DNA of 64,000 nt from positions 20,488,001 to 20,552,000 of the forward strand of contig NC_092671.1 in NCBI RefSeq assembly GCF_964355755.1. The letters run 5' to 3'. Under the pieces are notes generated by a model, which was not told the DNA's origin, did no database searches, and saw nothing but the letters and a program-made list of their open reading frames with translations. The translations under genes were made by a program, and so were the position numbers. Position 1 is the stretch's first letter. Every line of letters starts with the position of its first letter. Shown piece by piece: positions 46,185 to 59,290 of this stretch. Source of the DNA: Antedon mediterranea (taxonomy: Eukaryota; Echinodermata; Crinoidea; Comatulida; Antedonidae).

Positions 46185-47705
46185 CCAAAGACACCTAAAC
46201 ACCCATGTTTTTACTATTACGCCTATTCCTAAGACCTCTAAAGCCTGTAGCCCAGATGAATACAGACCGATATCCATTACACATTTATTTGGTCGTATTT
46301 TATAGAGTATTTTTGCTGAGTGGATATCTAAAGATTTTCAACCCCATTTGGACCCTCATCTACAAATAACTTGGTTGACCTATGTAACAGGATTCTGTCA
46401 GGTACCGATTGTCCAGGAACGTATGCCTCGATTTGTACAGTTGATTTTAGTAAGGCATTCGACCGAATTAATCACACTACCCGTAATCGACAAATTAATT
46501 AAATACAAAATCTGTCTATCTGTGATCCCAACCGTTTGTAGCTTTTTAGCTGGAAGGTCACAATGTGTTAGGTTTAATGGAAGTTTACTTGGCCTATACT
46601 TTTCACGGTGATGGTAAATGACCTGTTAGAGCACATTTCCTGGAGAGATGGAAGTTTGTGGATGATTTCATTAATCGTATACCTCAAGGTGGTGATACTT
46701 AGGTTAGTCATTCTCTTCAGAGTCATCTCGATGCACTTCAGACCTGGTGTGATGAGAATAACATGCAACCTAACCCTGCTAAATGCAATGTAATGCATGT
46801 TCATTTTATGAGGAATGAACCAATTTTGTGCCGTTAACAATTGGTGACAATGTTATAGAAGAAAAGCCTGTTGTTAAGTTACTGGGTGTCTTATTACAAA
46901 AGAACATGAAATGGGATTATCAAGTTAAAGAAATGATATTCAAGTCCTCTTGTCGTTTGTTTATGTTATATATTTTAAAACGATATGGTGCACCTCGGGA
47001 TGATCTTGTCTTTACCTATATAACGTACATCAGGCTCTTACTGGAGTATGCTAAGTCCTCTATGGCATTCAGCAATCACTAAACAGCAATGCACAAGTTG
47101 GAATTTGTTTAAAAAAAACCCTTTAAGATCATCATCGGCTATAACAACTACTTTAGAAATCTTGAATGTAACATCCTTACAAGACAGACGGTTAAGTGTA
47201 TATGCCAAATTTGGAAACAGTCTGGTGACATCTGGGCATTTCACTTCGTGGATACCTGAGAACATCAAGCCCGAGAGGACTTTGCGTTTCTTCATCAATT
47301 ACAGTGTACCTAGATGTAGGACTAACCGTTATGGAAATTCAACTCTTCTTTGTGCAACAAGACTTTTAAATAAATAAATAATAATACAGTAATTGTATTG
47401 ATCCTTGGAATTAATGACATTTTGAATTTAATTTTTAAGAGGACTTTAAAAATAATAAATAATTTAAATCTATATAATATATATATATTATATTTCTGAA
47501 TTTTTAATAATTAGATCAAATAAAAATCAATAATTTTAAATTTGTGCAATATTATATTTTTGTAAGATGTAATTATTTATTTTTTATATGTTCATTTTAG
47601 TATAGATATATTATTGTTGTTCTTTTTGTAAACTCATAAGATTTTCAAATTTTGTTGCATTTTGAGTATTATACCAAATAAATAAAAAAAATAATTAAAT
47701 AAAAA
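46185..47705 (+). mobile_element. 5'-truncated LINE with degraded reverse transcriptase
   Basis: In changing frames the plus strand encodes TPIPKTSKACSPDEYRPISI, a piece reading as a decayed SKAFDRINH block with IDKLI, then FLAGRSQCVRFNGS, and at 46828-47082 KLLGVLLQKNMKWDYQVKEM and APRDDLVFTYITYIRLLLEY. These are reverse-transcriptase motifs and the C-terminal thumb region of a non-LTR retrotransposon. Stops and frameshifts make it dead. A T/A-rich 3' UTR ends in AAATAAATAAAAAAAATAA-like tail. It lies antisense in an IFT54 intron, a short distance upstream of an acceptor. Confidence 0.75.
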
Positions 47706-47901
47706 ATCATGTTTTCCAGTTGACGTTGAATTGCGGCAAGCTGCGTTGAGTTAATGACGATTTTATAGGAAAAGGGGTAAAATCAATAAAGTGGGACTGA
47801 GTTCAACTTAACAATCGTTAAATCTGTGAACAAACTATGTACACATTGATAATGTTTTTCATCTTTTTTTGTACAAATTTAAGGTCCGATAAAATGTAAA
47901 G

Positions 47902-48040
47902 CTCTGTTTACACTATCAAACTTCATGTGACAAAAAAATGTGATGAGCCCAAATATTGTAGTGATATACACAAATACGGTAGTAATATGACATCATCATC
48001 ATGTGACATTTTTTGCCACATAAAGTTTGATAGTGTAGAG
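47902..48040. mobile_element. CTCTGTYTACACTATCAAAC foldback MITE
   Basis: CTCTGTTTACACTATCAAAC with TTCATGTGAC at the left pairs with the inverted right arm CTCTCTACACTATCAAACTT with TATGTGGC. 139 bp, non-coding, followed by a short (GA)n run. A half copy is at 33525-33660. Confidence 0.75.
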
Positions 48041-48232
48041 AGAGAGAGAGAGTCTAAATTATAATACAAACGCAATTTAATTTAAATTTTGTCTAGTGTA
48101 AGCATAGATCAAGATATCAGCATTAAAATGATAGAACCAAGAAAACAAGAACGATCATGTATGTATAATGTCAACTGGCTTAAAGTAAAATACAATTTGG
48201 TTTAATTTTGTAAAATAAAAATGCAAATTTAC

Positions 48233-48313
48233 CTTATGTTTGGGTCTTGTACTGCTTCTTGCTTTACTTTAGGTGGAGCTGGTCGGGCACTGCTAGGCCT
48301 GTTCATTTGTCGA
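48233..48313 (-). CDS. TRAF3IP1: IFT54 exon: RPxSARPAPP motif
   Basis: 81 nt, acceptor TTTTCACAG, donor GTAAAT. It encodes RQMNRPSSARPAPPKVKQEA, then VQDPNI and a split arginine codon. Vertebrate TRAF3IP1 carries a near-identical RPGSARPAPPRVK block between its linker and C-terminal coiled coil, which is the strongest short signature for the gene. Confidence 0.9.
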
Positions 48314-48349
48314 CTGTGAAAATAAAAATATTATTTCTAACAGTATACT

Positions 48350-48962
48350 TTACTACAATTTGAAGTTTTGTAAAAATAATGAATATATATTACTCTAAAA
48401 ACATTAAACCAGGTCATTCCTTGTCTTAAATGTTCGTTTTATGGTAAATTATGATAAAAAGAGAGAAACAATGCACTATCTAAGTAGCTCGCGGTGAATG
48501 TCCGTTTGTTGGCTGTCTTTAGGCCTAGCTAAGCTAGGCTTAGTTTTGTAGCCTAGCTGGTAAACATCGGTAACGTACAAACATCGTACACGAGCTATAT
48601 GCCTAGCCTGACGTTGTATAGTTGCTGCATTAAATATCTTCCTGTTTTTGACAAACTCAGTTAATACAAATTAGGGGAGACCCAGTATTTTCGCTGTAAG
48701 GAGTCTTCTATTTATTTTGGCCTCACAATTCATCGAAAAGTGGATGAATTACAGAAGAAAAACAAAAATATCAATCCGCGAGCAATGCATGTTGGGATTT
48801 ATAGCAGGTCACTAAAATTACTAGAATCGCCTTATTTTTCTAATTTTTTTACGATTTAAAGACGAAAAAAGTTATCTGAATAGGACCATATAGTATTTAT
48901 TTTTACATGTAGTTTGTGACCTTAAATCAGATCTAAAAAACGTAGGGAATGGGTCTTTAAAG
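48350..48962. repeat. Dispersed repeat with TTAAAGACCCATTCCCTACG end
   Basis: It starts near ACAATTTGAAGTTTTGTAAA and ends with the inverse of TTAAAGACCCATTCCCTACG. Related pieces are at 19707-19812 (which keeps a TTAAAGACACTTTCCCTGCA terminus), 44395-44830 and 43891-43925. The family probably has inverted termini TTAAAGACMCWTTCCCTRC. No coding capacity was seen. Confidence 0.55.
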
Positions 48963-50094
48963 TTTATTGTTGTTCAACTTGTTATGGTATAAGAATACTA
49001 GGGCAGATCCATTTTACAAGGTGTCCTTTTTTTAGATGTAATAACATTTGATATATTTATGCATGTTTACGATGAATAGAAAGTTGATTACATCTAATAT
49101 CAAAATTTTTTGTTTAAGTGTACCAAATTTTCAGAAAAAGTACTATGTACTCATTTGTAATGTAGGCCTGCAATAAAACGTCTATTTCAGTTACCTATGG
49201 TAGTACATAGTACAGCTAAAAATTACTGCATCGTAACCCATAACAAAAATAAATGCAGTTAGGGCCAATATTTCTATTTAGCCTAGCTAGCCCCACAGCG
49301 ATTGTTTTAAAAAAAAACAACGAAGTACCATGCACCATACGCCTTTGAGTGCGTACAGAGTACCTATCTAGCATGCAGTATGTAGGTACTAGATAGTAGG
49401 CCTACCGTAAATAAAACCTGTGAAATACGTCAGAATGTTGCCTTCAATGCAATAAAAATATTATACAGCCATTGTGAATTAACAAATCGATTGCTATGTT
49501 TTAATTCGATGATATATTATTAAAAAAATTGAAATTTCCCACTAGGCCTATGTCCAACGTCCGGACCGGTGAACCTTAGTGAAGTGGGACAACTTTTTTT
49601 CATTCAATTTGTATCACCAGACAAGTATCAACATGTTTGATTTGTGTTGTTTTTATCACGTGAGAACAATGTTTGGTCAACCACTGATGTTCCACATGTT
49701 GTTTTCGCTCCTAGTTGGTGCACTCTATAATGTGGGTCATGAGTTATTGGATTTTATTCAACAAATGTATTATTTTAGCAGTGTTGGCTGATTCGTTCAT
49801 AGAATTAATTTTTACGCAATATTTAAATCAATGATTTTAATAAAGTTGTACCATGAAATGGAAACAAAACATTTTAATAATATTCAAAATATCAACAATC
49901 GCTAGGCTCTTAGCGCAGGCCTGTGGCTAGGCAGGCCTACTTGTACAAAACTGTAAGGGTAGAATTCGTCGATCAAAGGTGGTTTATTATACAAGCATTG
50001 TTCTCTTTTGATAACTGGTAACAATGGTGTTTATTTAACACCCATTTATTGGAGGCCTAGCAAAACAAAGCCTCTCGTAGTATCGCGATCCAAC
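48963..50094. other. IFT54 intron, nothing recognised
   Basis: 1.1 kb without recognised features. A 70-codon plus-strand frame at 49579-49791 has no domain. Confidence 0.4.
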
Positions 50095-51305
50095 CTTTCG
50101 TGGAAACGTGTGTGCGTTGCTTTAGATCTCATACATTTTCTTGTCAGCCATTCTTAAGGTGCATAATGATATTATTTTTGCTCTTGATAAAGGTAATTGT
50201 GTTTTGTCTGTGTACCTCGACCTGTCGGCAGCTTTTCCATTCCATTCTTATTGCAAGACTCTTGTCTATTGGTATCCGTGGATCTGCTCTGACTTGGTTC
50301 AAGTCATATTTGTCTTCTCGGTAGTAGCAGGTCCAAATTGGTAATGTCAAAACGACCTCTATCGACCTGAAATGCGGTGTTCCTCAAGGATCAATACTGG
50401 GTCCAGTTTTGTTTTTAGTTTATGTCTCGCCCTTGAGTGATATCATTAGGAGACATTGTGTTCTATATCATGCGTACGCAGATGACACGCAACTGTACAT
50501 CAGCTTCAATCCAGCAGAGTTTAATAAGGCAAAGTCGGTTATCGAAGCTTGTGTTGTTGATGTTCAGGATTGCTCCGTTTTAACCATGTAAAATAGAAAT
50601 CTTATTTTTTCAATCAAAACACTCCAAGAATTTGCATATCAAAAAAATTAGTAAATCTGTTACCTACCACCTTTGTAACATAAGATCAATTCGCAAATCC
50701 TTAACCCACTCCTCGCTTATTAAACTTGTCCATGCACTAATAGCATCACGGTTAGACTACTACAATGCCATTTTGTTTGGTCTACCAAATAAAGAACTTA
50801 ATAAACTAAAACTTATTTTAAATACTGCAGCTCGACTTGTATCCGGCACTTCAAGATTTTCTCATATAAAATTCTTCTTCTTAAATCTTATTTTTCCTAT
50901 ATTTCAAATTTTCTTACCTCAGCCTCAACCATGTGGGGGCTGAGGTCCTGGCTGAGGTTTCTGGTCATCGAGCAGCTCTATTTTAATATAGATAGATACA
51001 GATTTTATGTGGAACAAGCTACGCGGTTTCAGCTTACCGTTACCGATCTCTCTTCAAGCCGTACTACTTTCTTGTAGGTTTTAATATATAGGTACAAGGC
51101 CTTGTAAAATGGTGTGTACTCAATTTAAAATCATTAGTGTTCATATGCTACACCATTCTCACTAAAACGTATAAATAACTAGATTTAATTTGCAACTATG
51201 ACAAAGGTTATATGCTTTGATTTAAATATATAAGATATATTGTTTTTTAAAAATGTACTGTAGATATATTGATTGATTTTGTCAGAATCTTGAATCTTGA
51301 ATCTA
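50095..51305 (+). mobile_element. CR1/L2-type LINE remnant with internal deletion
   Basis: Plus-strand fragments encode [65 protein letters not shown] and [11 protein letters not shown]. After a deletion comes TYHLCNIRSIRKSLTHSSLI to RLDYYNAILFGLPNKEL. These are ordered motifs of a non-LTR reverse transcriptase, including the YADD catalytic box. Several frameshifts are present. TTGAATCTTGAATC at 51290-51303 probably marks the 3' end. It is antisense to IFT54. Confidence 0.82.
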
Positions 51306-52471
51306 TATAAATTTACATAAGAGCAAATTTCAATAAATCATGCATAACTTTTATAATTTTTACTCAATGATATAGAATGTCAGTACACTACTTTTGGAAG
51401 TGATTTTTAACACTTAATGAATTGATTAATTAACTTTAGTTAGATAATTAAATATTGACAATTTAAACAAATTTAGGTTAGAGATGTTTTCCCAATTTGC
51501 TGAAACATACGTGCACAATAATTTTAGGATGCTTTAAATTGTTTTTAATTGCTGAATATATGTACACAACTCAATTACAACATTGTAATGGTAAACTAAA
51601 AGTTTTGATAAATACTATTTTCCCTTGTAAAACATACATTTTTACAAATATATTGCTTACAGTTGGTAAAAATAAGATTCAGCGAACTGAATAAATAAGG
51701 TAGACTAGGTATTTTTAAAATAAAATCGTAGAGAAATAAGAGGTAAACTAAAGGTAATTAAAAAATACAATCCCTGTATCTTAATTTTTTTTTCATTTCT
51801 GAGGACCAGAAAAATCACAAATTTTCGCAAACATTTTCAAAATTATTTGACTTCACACTTGTATAGTGCTCATATAACATGATTTAAAGTTGTAAGTAAG
51901 TAAGTTAGTTATAGGATGATATTGCTAAAAAAGATTGTAAAACAGAAATTGTGTTAAAAATTACACAATTTTTAGTTGCGTGCAATCTACAGCTCCCTAT
52001 GTCGGTCGGTTGTGCATATGTATATTGTATGCGCTACGCACATAATTTTATTTCTACATGGTGCAATATCTGAAATTTATGAGCACCAAATGTGCTTTAA
52101 TTTTGATAGCTAGTTGTAAAGATATAACAAACGTGATTTCATTAAATCGCGCGACCTCATAATGTTTTATTGTACACCAAGAAAAGCTTACAGCAATTCC
52201 TGGCCATGTGGCTTGATGAAATAGATCTCAAGATCATTGATGGAAAAAACAATGTTAAGGAAAGAATAAATGAATAAAAAAACAAAGATTCTGACAAAAT
52301 CAAAAAGGTATTGCATGATAATGCATATACCCTAAAAATAGAAAACCTACAAAACCTGTGCAATTGTAACCCAAATCATGACAATATTATATCATGTAAT
52401 TTTATATCCATTGTTTTATCTTCAAAACTCAATGTAATTATGTATGCATAAAAATGCTGATAATTATCAAC
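51306..52471. other. IFT54 intron, nothing recognised
   Basis: AT-rich; short frames on both strands have no support. Confidence 0.4.
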
Positions 52472-52532
52472 CTTGCATTGACTTGTGGAGGAAGTGTATC
52501 AGCATCTTGTCTTTTCTGATCGTGGTCATAAT
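52472..52532 (-). CDS. TRAF3IP1: IFT54 exon: acidic linker
   Basis: 61 nt, acceptor TATTTTGCAG, donor GTTGAT. It encodes YDHDQKRQDADTLPPQVNA with split codons at both ends. The last codon, completed by the 48233-48313 exon, is serine, leading to RQMNRPSSARP. The linker is low in conservation, and assignment is by phase and position just before the RPSSARP block. Confidence 0.75.
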
Positions 52533-53854
52533 CTGCAAAATAAATGCCATATTGTAAATGATTTGTGCCTTTCAACTATAAACTAGAAACTCTAATTATA
52601 TTATTGTCTAATTCTAATACATACACTATCAATTACAAAATTATCCACAATAGTGTACAATATTGCACGCATAAAATATTATTTAAATAAACAATGAATC
52701 TGTAATAAAAACAAGAAATATTTCGACTTTAATTATTTTTCTTTCCTCAGAAATAATGATTTATTATGAATTATTAGTAGTTAAACATTTTGTGTAACGT
52801 AATCGGAATGGACTAAAAATTGGTGAGTGTAGAGTAGCATGTGTTGGATTTGATACTTAAAAGTAGGAATTTCAAGAGCAGCCAAATGCCTATTTTTCCA
52901 TAACCTTGCAATGTTTTCTATAGTTTTTTACTGGACGGCTGTCAGCATTGAGCAATTTGCATAATTAGCATAAAAAAATGGCCACTATTTTCATACAAAC
53001 ATGCTATATCTCTGGAAATACTGGATGTATTGAGATATATGTATCTATAATGTAATAGCACTAAGCCAAAATTTGTTCCTCTATCTCCTCTTAAACCGCA
53101 AGTCCGATACTAGCGTAGTTTGAGCTGGGGCACCTTTTTATTTCTCTCTACCCATTAGTCTATATAAGAACGGCAAATTTGTACGAAGCAAAACCAGTGA
53201 AATAAAAATAAAATGTAAATGAATAAACTTAATTCATGTTTCCGTAGCAATGTGTTTTTCATTCGATTTTTGTGCACTTTTTTTTATCTCTATATACATA
53301 TCAAATAATTAATACACCACGAAAAACACCCAAAATAACACCCAAAATAATATAGTTTGGCATTTTTATACTCTTGTTATGTGTTTGCGCGCATCATCTA
53401 ATTTACACAGCACAATTTTTCTTTAGCGTCTTTTATTTTCCAGTCAAAAGTTCCATATCCACTGTACTATTTCTTTAATTTTTTAGCCTACATATATTGA
53501 AGTGAAGGAATAGTGTATAACAAACAAATGGCCGTAAATACAGTAGTTCCGAATTTTATTCGTGATACAATTTGTTTTTATTTTAATAATTTGTCAAAGT
53601 ACTTTTATCAAAGTGCGCTGTTATTATACTTGCCCATGCAAAGTATATAACAACATATGAAGGCAGAAAAAGACCGTGCGGAGCACGGGTTACTGCTAGT
53701 ACTACATTATAGGCATAATAATCAATTATTTATATTTCTATAATAGGCCTAGCGTGTCTAAATAGATTCATGTATAAACTCATCATGTTGTTTATTTTTT
53801 GTAACGATAAGTAGTCATATCGTCTCAAATCTGTACTTTTACAAAGTTCACAAA
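52533..53854. other. IFT54 intron, nothing recognised
   Basis: 1.3 kb of AT-rich intron left of the large element. No coding or repeat structure is clear. Confidence 0.4.
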
Positions 53855-53861
53855 CCCAGCG

Positions 53862-55015
53862 GGCAGACCGACGTTGAATCTACCCCTGTCGATTAAACGT
53901 CATCATTTTAACGTTGTATCAACGTTGAAATCAGGTTGAAGTCCGACAATGCTAGGTCGATTAACCTTCGTCTATACAATGTAGCAATCTGACGTCGATA
54001 CAACGTTGTAATAAGGGCGATATCTGACTATTTAATGTTGATCTACTCCTATCGATACAACGTAAATATTTAACGTTGATAAAATGTTGTAATTAGGTGC
54101 GATATCTGACTATTCAATGTTGATCTACCCCCGTCGATACGTCACTATTTAACATTGATAAAACGTTGTAATTAGGGTGAAATCTGACTATTCAATGTTG
54201 ATCTACCCCTGTCGATACAACTCCAATATTTAACGTTAATACAACGTTGTAATTATGGCGATGTTTGACTTTTCTAGGTTCATATATCCCCGTTGATACA
54301 ACGTTGAAATATGGTTGAAGTCTGACCATTTAAGGTCGATCTACCTTTGTTGATTCAACGTCACTATATAACGTAGTATCAACGTTGAAATCGGGTTGAA
54401 GCCTGACCATCTGAAATCGCTCTACCATCGTCATTACTACGTCACTATTTTACGTCGATACAACGTTGAAATCAGGTTGAAGCCTGACAATTTGAGGTCA
54501 ATCTACCATCGTCGAAACAACGTCACTATATTAATGTCGATACAACGTTAAAATCCGGTTGAAAGCTGCCCTTTTAATGTCAATCTACCATCGTCGATAC
54601 AACGTCACTATTTAGTGTCGGTCTACCACTGTTGATACGACGTCACTATATAACGTTTTACACAATGTTGAAATCAGGTTGAATACTGACAATAAGGTCG
54701 ATCTACCATCGTCAAAACAACGTCACCATTTAACGTTGATACAACAATGAAAGTCTGACAATTTAGTATCGATCTACCATTATCAATACACCGTCACTAT
54801 AGTAACGTTAATTGAAGTCTGAAAATTTAAGTTCAATCTACAATCGTCGAAACAATGTCACTATTTAACGTTGATACAACGGTCTGCCATCGTCGAAACA
54901 ACGTCACTATATTAACGTTGATATAACATAGGAATTAGGTTGAAATCTGACAATATTAAAGGTCGGTTTACCCGTCCTTGATACAACGTCACTATTTAAC
55001 GTTGATACGACAGAA
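53862..55015. repeat. Left subterminal array, about 88-bp degenerate units
   Basis: Units combine TAACGTTGATACAACGTTG, AAATCAGGTTGAAGTCTGAC, AATTTAAGGTCGATCTACC and ATCGTCGATACAACGTCACT. About 13 copies are more diverged than in the element at 13437. The palindromic ACGTTG/CAACGT core is kept. Confidence 0.8.
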
Positions 55016-56407
55016 TCCGTGGTCCGTTTTGCGTTATAATGTGTGAACGCTTTCATTAAAAATAGGTGCATGTTCATCTGCAAGTTGTTAATCCAACGTC
55101 AGCTGAACGTCAAACATTATAATTGGCTGATAGTTACACATTCGGTTGGATTCCATACGTCATCCCAACACTTGGACATCGACTCAAATAGAAGCATCGT
55201 GTAGTTGGTGATTGAGTTACATGAATTTGTAACTAAGGACTCTTTAAACCAGGGAACCAGAATACAGAGAGCCCTCCTCAGATAAAAACTATTAATTATA
55301 TTGTTTAAGCCACTACAAGTGACGTTAATTACTCCAATGGGAGAATCTAGGTCACATTCCATTCACTAAACTGTACTTCGCTTCGCCCAACGACGGAAGT
55401 CTCCATTTGAATTTTGAATTGGTAACTGCTATCATCTTGCTCTTCAGTTAATGTTGCTTATTATTTTGCTGGTAAGATTTTGTATTTTAAACTTTAGGTT
55501 AGTTTAAAATGTTTTTGATGATTACAAATCGTACAATTGGTATATATCCAATTATATCACCGTTTTGCCATTGAGTGAACCGGTGTAAATTACTGTAGTA
55601 ATAATACAGTACTGTATATTTATATTAATAATATAGACTGTGGGCCCATACCGTAACCCCATATAGGTTTTCAAATCAGGTTGTCTGCACATTGCGCAGT
55701 GGTGCGTAAACCGATGAGGGCGCTTTTTCCAAAATGGCCGCCAAATTTAATAAAATATTATATATATTGATAAAACAGTAATTTATATGCTAAAATTAAC
55801 TTGTTTTTTAATTGTTCTGTATTGAAATAATGTGTGGTCAGGTCATTGTATATGTTTGTATTCCGAAAAGTCAATATAGAGGGCGCATTTCAAAATGGCC
55901 GTCGAAAATCATAAAACTTAACAAAATTGAAGTAATTACTAGAAATGATTATATAAACAATCAGAAAAATGTCAGAATGTCATTTTACCATTCAATAATT
56001 TAACTGGTACTGACATTATTTGATTAAACTAATAAAATAATATTATTATTATTAAAATAATACAAAAACTTCTATCAAACAAATTAGTTGATGCATGACA
56101 TTCAACTTTAAACCAATCAGCACACAGATAGCAGTGTAGTAGTCTAGTTGATCAGTTGTATGAAACCAGTCTAGTCTATATAACATTGAGCTAAATTAGC
56201 GAAGAAAATTGTGCTTTTTCAACAACAAAGTTAATTCATAGTAAGTATTACAAGCAATTTGCTCTCCTAGTACAGTACATGGTGCAAAATGTGGACTAGC
56301 CTAGGCCTAGGAGAACTTGGTAAAACTGCACAGTTCTGGCTTAACTATATGGATCGAGTTTGGCTTATCCTTCAATTTCAAAGAGCAACTAAGAAAACAA
56401 TTTTGAT

Positions 56408-58532
56408 TTGCATTTAGCTAGCCTACAAAGAATGTGTAGTCTGTTTTTTAGCTACGACCACCAAAACTATGCTAGATATACAATGGTGTATTTCCTGTCT
56501 CTCCTAAACATACCAGAGACACATCCCGGAGCAGAGGAGCTCTTGCGACACAATGGTTTCAGCGTTAAACGATCACAAATTCCGATGTCGAGAAATGCTG
56601 TTGACATCACAATTGAACAAACTATCAACCGTCACGCAAAGTGCCATGGTGGAATCATAGGATTCAGCAGGAACTATTCGGCATATCATAGGTAGTGCAC
56701 GACAAGACACAGTAGGGCTGGTTACCAGCAAGCCACAATGGAAATGGCAGACATGGATAACATGGAATCGACTTCACACAAGGGCTCCTCACACATCATC
56801 AACAGTGAACAAGATACTTACAAGGTTCTAGCAGCATTTCATAATTTTGTAAATCCTTTTGTTGTTGAAAACAAGAACGTCCTCTACTGTCTGTCATCAG
56901 GTGCACCAGTATCAGATGAGATCGAACATGATCTCCTCCAGGCTGATAATATTGGAAAACAGGCTTACGACAAATTTGTTATGCAACGACTTGTTGAAGG
57001 CACAGTAAGTTTTCATCATCCAATCAAGAAGTGTAAACTAAAGACATTTGTACAACTTGCCAAATCCTGTAAGATCTCGGGACAGTCAAAGAAGACCAAA
57101 GAAGTAAAAGCTGAAAGAAATGTATTTGGTCAGCTTGTACTTTTAGCAATGAAGCATGACATTAGTATGGAGAGGGTGCTTAGTTTCTCATTGGGCCCTG
57201 TTCCATGGGCACTTGCAACAGCTGATGGTGTTCCAGTGAAGACAGACAAGGCAAAGCTTATGCATGCATTGGTAGGCGAATCGAACACAATAGAAAGGCC
57301 GGCTGGAGAAACCACATATATTGTTCACTGAATGGCTCTGCTGCAAGCACAGATGGCTTTGCCTGATACATTTGGAGACCTGGCAGAGAGTATATTTGGA
57401 CAGCTGCCTAAGGTAAAACGTGTGGACTTTGTAACTGATACCTACCTCCCACTATCAATCAAAGGAATTGAAAGGGCTAGAAGAGGTTCTTCTAAATCCC
57501 ATATAATTAAAGGAGTCAATACTAAAGTGCCACGAGACTGGAAATCGTTTCTGTCAAGCGATGACAATAAGATGACACTAACAGAATTTTCTACTAAGTG
57601 AATGGAAAAAGAATAAATATGCACCAAATCTTCATGGAAGAGAAGTTGTATTTGGCTATACGAATAAATGCATAAGTCTGAAGAGCAATGATGGCCCAGA
57701 AACTATGTCAGAGTTATCGTCAACACAGGAAGAGGCTGATACGAAGTTGATTCTCCACTGTCTGCAAATTGCCAGAAATTCATCATCCAATTCTACCATA
57801 ATCATTCGATCTCCAGACACAGATGTCTTCATTCTTCTGCTTTATCACACCCAGGAACTGACTCAAACAATACTATTTGATACAGGTGTTGGCAATAAAA
57901 GACGTCTTGTAGATGTGCATAAAGTCATAAGTGATGTGGGAAATGATGTGTGTCATGCCCTTCCCGCATTACATGCATTCAGTGGTTGTGACACAACCAG
58001 TGCATTTGTTCGTAAGGGGAAACTACTACCTTTGAAGATCCTCAAACAGCACCAGGAATTTCTTGGTGCATTTCTGACTCTTGGCCGATCATTGGAAATT
58101 GCAGATGAAACTCATGAAAGCTTGGAGCATTTTGTGTGCCGTCTTTACAACACTAAATCTACTGTAACTGACATTAACACTTTGCGACATGATAAATTTC
58201 TGGAAAGATTTAGTGTCAAGCCAGGTGCAATACTTTCGACCTATGCTGGCATGCCGAGATGCTCTAAAAATGCATGTTAAAAGATCTAATTATCAAGCGT
58301 TTATTTGGTACCAAGCACACCAAGCCGTACCAAATATCCCTCAACCAGACGGGCATGGTGTATTCAAAATGAAAAGTTGGACTTGAAGTGGACGGAAGGT
58401 GATATGATGCCACATGAGCTGGTTGACGTATTGGTAGAGGAACAGGAAGAGGAGGATGAGGAGGAGGATGATGATGAGCAAACTGAATTTAACAACTTGA
58501 TGGACATTTTTTTTGACACGGAAGAAGACTAG
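56408..58532 (+). pseudogene. Transposon protein with XPG/FEN-like nuclease domain, broken
   Basis: The N-terminal part reads SYDHQNYARYTMVYFLSLLN, HPGAEELLRHNGFSVKRSQ, TIEQTINRHAKCHGGIIGFS; similar conserved text occurs in large uncharacterised proteins of cnidarians, sponges and echinoderms. The C-terminal part has three acidic motifs in XPG/FEN order: EEADTK (about 57729), SPDTDVFILLL (57810) and HAFSGCDTTSAF (about 57972). These parallel the EAEA, DxD and GCDY motifs that bind metal in FEN1. It ends in the motif NYQAFIWYQAHQAVPNIPQP and an acidic tail. In-frame stops at 56693 and 57329 and frame changes near 57590, 58265 and 58365 show it is dead. The 5' end is probably truncated. Confidence 0.75.
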
Positions 58533-58696
58533 ATAATCTTGTTATTGAAACTTTTACAGTTAGAGGAAAAATGGCAAAATCAGCACTGTGTTCATGTTAC
58601 AAGAGTAGTCAAAACAATATAGATTATCTGATAAAAATCCTAGAAAGTAGGACAAATTTTGCCATTTTTCCCTTGACTGTTTATTGTAAATAGTAA

Positions 58697-59290
58697 GAAA
58701 TGGCATTTCCAGTTACTTTTCCATACAACATTCTACTAGAGCAACTATAAAACCACATGTTCTGAAAAATTTGCAACAATTTCCAAATGTATACTACCAG
58801 TAGTTAGAGAGATATGACAAAACCAGGTCAAAAGTCATAAAGGTCATAAATGTCACTTCCGGTAATTTTTTGACAAAATGTTTCATTAGAGCAAATAGAA
58901 ATATGCATATTGTAAACAATTTGAGATCATTTACAAGTGTCTATCATGTAAAGTCAATGTTATGTCTTTAAAATATAGAAAAAAACCCAATAGTGCACTT
59001 TTATTAGAATTGTTGGCAGCCATTTTGACAAAACGGTCAGAAATGGCATTCCCAGTCCCCTTTACATAAAACTCTCCATTAGAGCAAGTATAAAACCACA
59101 TGTTCCAAACAATTTGCGACAAATTCCAAATGTGTACTACCAGTAGTTATAGAGATATGACAAAACCGGGTCAAAGGTCAGAGTGACAAAAATGTCATTT
59201 CCGGTCAAATTTTTACAAAACTTTTCATTAGAGCAAATAGAAATGTGCTAACTGTAAACAATTTGAGACCATTTATAAGTCTCTACCATG
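58697..59290. repeat. Direct duplication, two units of about 250 bp
   Basis: 58697-58948 and 59040-59290 share GAAATGGCATT, TAAAACCACATGTTC, ACTACCAGTAGTTA, GAGATATGACAAAACC, CATTAGAGCAAATAGAAAT and GTAAACAATTTGAGA. Their offset is 343 bp and they are about 85% alike. Both units are in the 3' non-coding part of the AcademX-like element. Confidence 0.85.

Noticed and set aside
57130-57627. Minus-strand frames of 61 codons opposite the XPG-like gene
   Set aside because: They are shadows of the plus-strand pseudogene.
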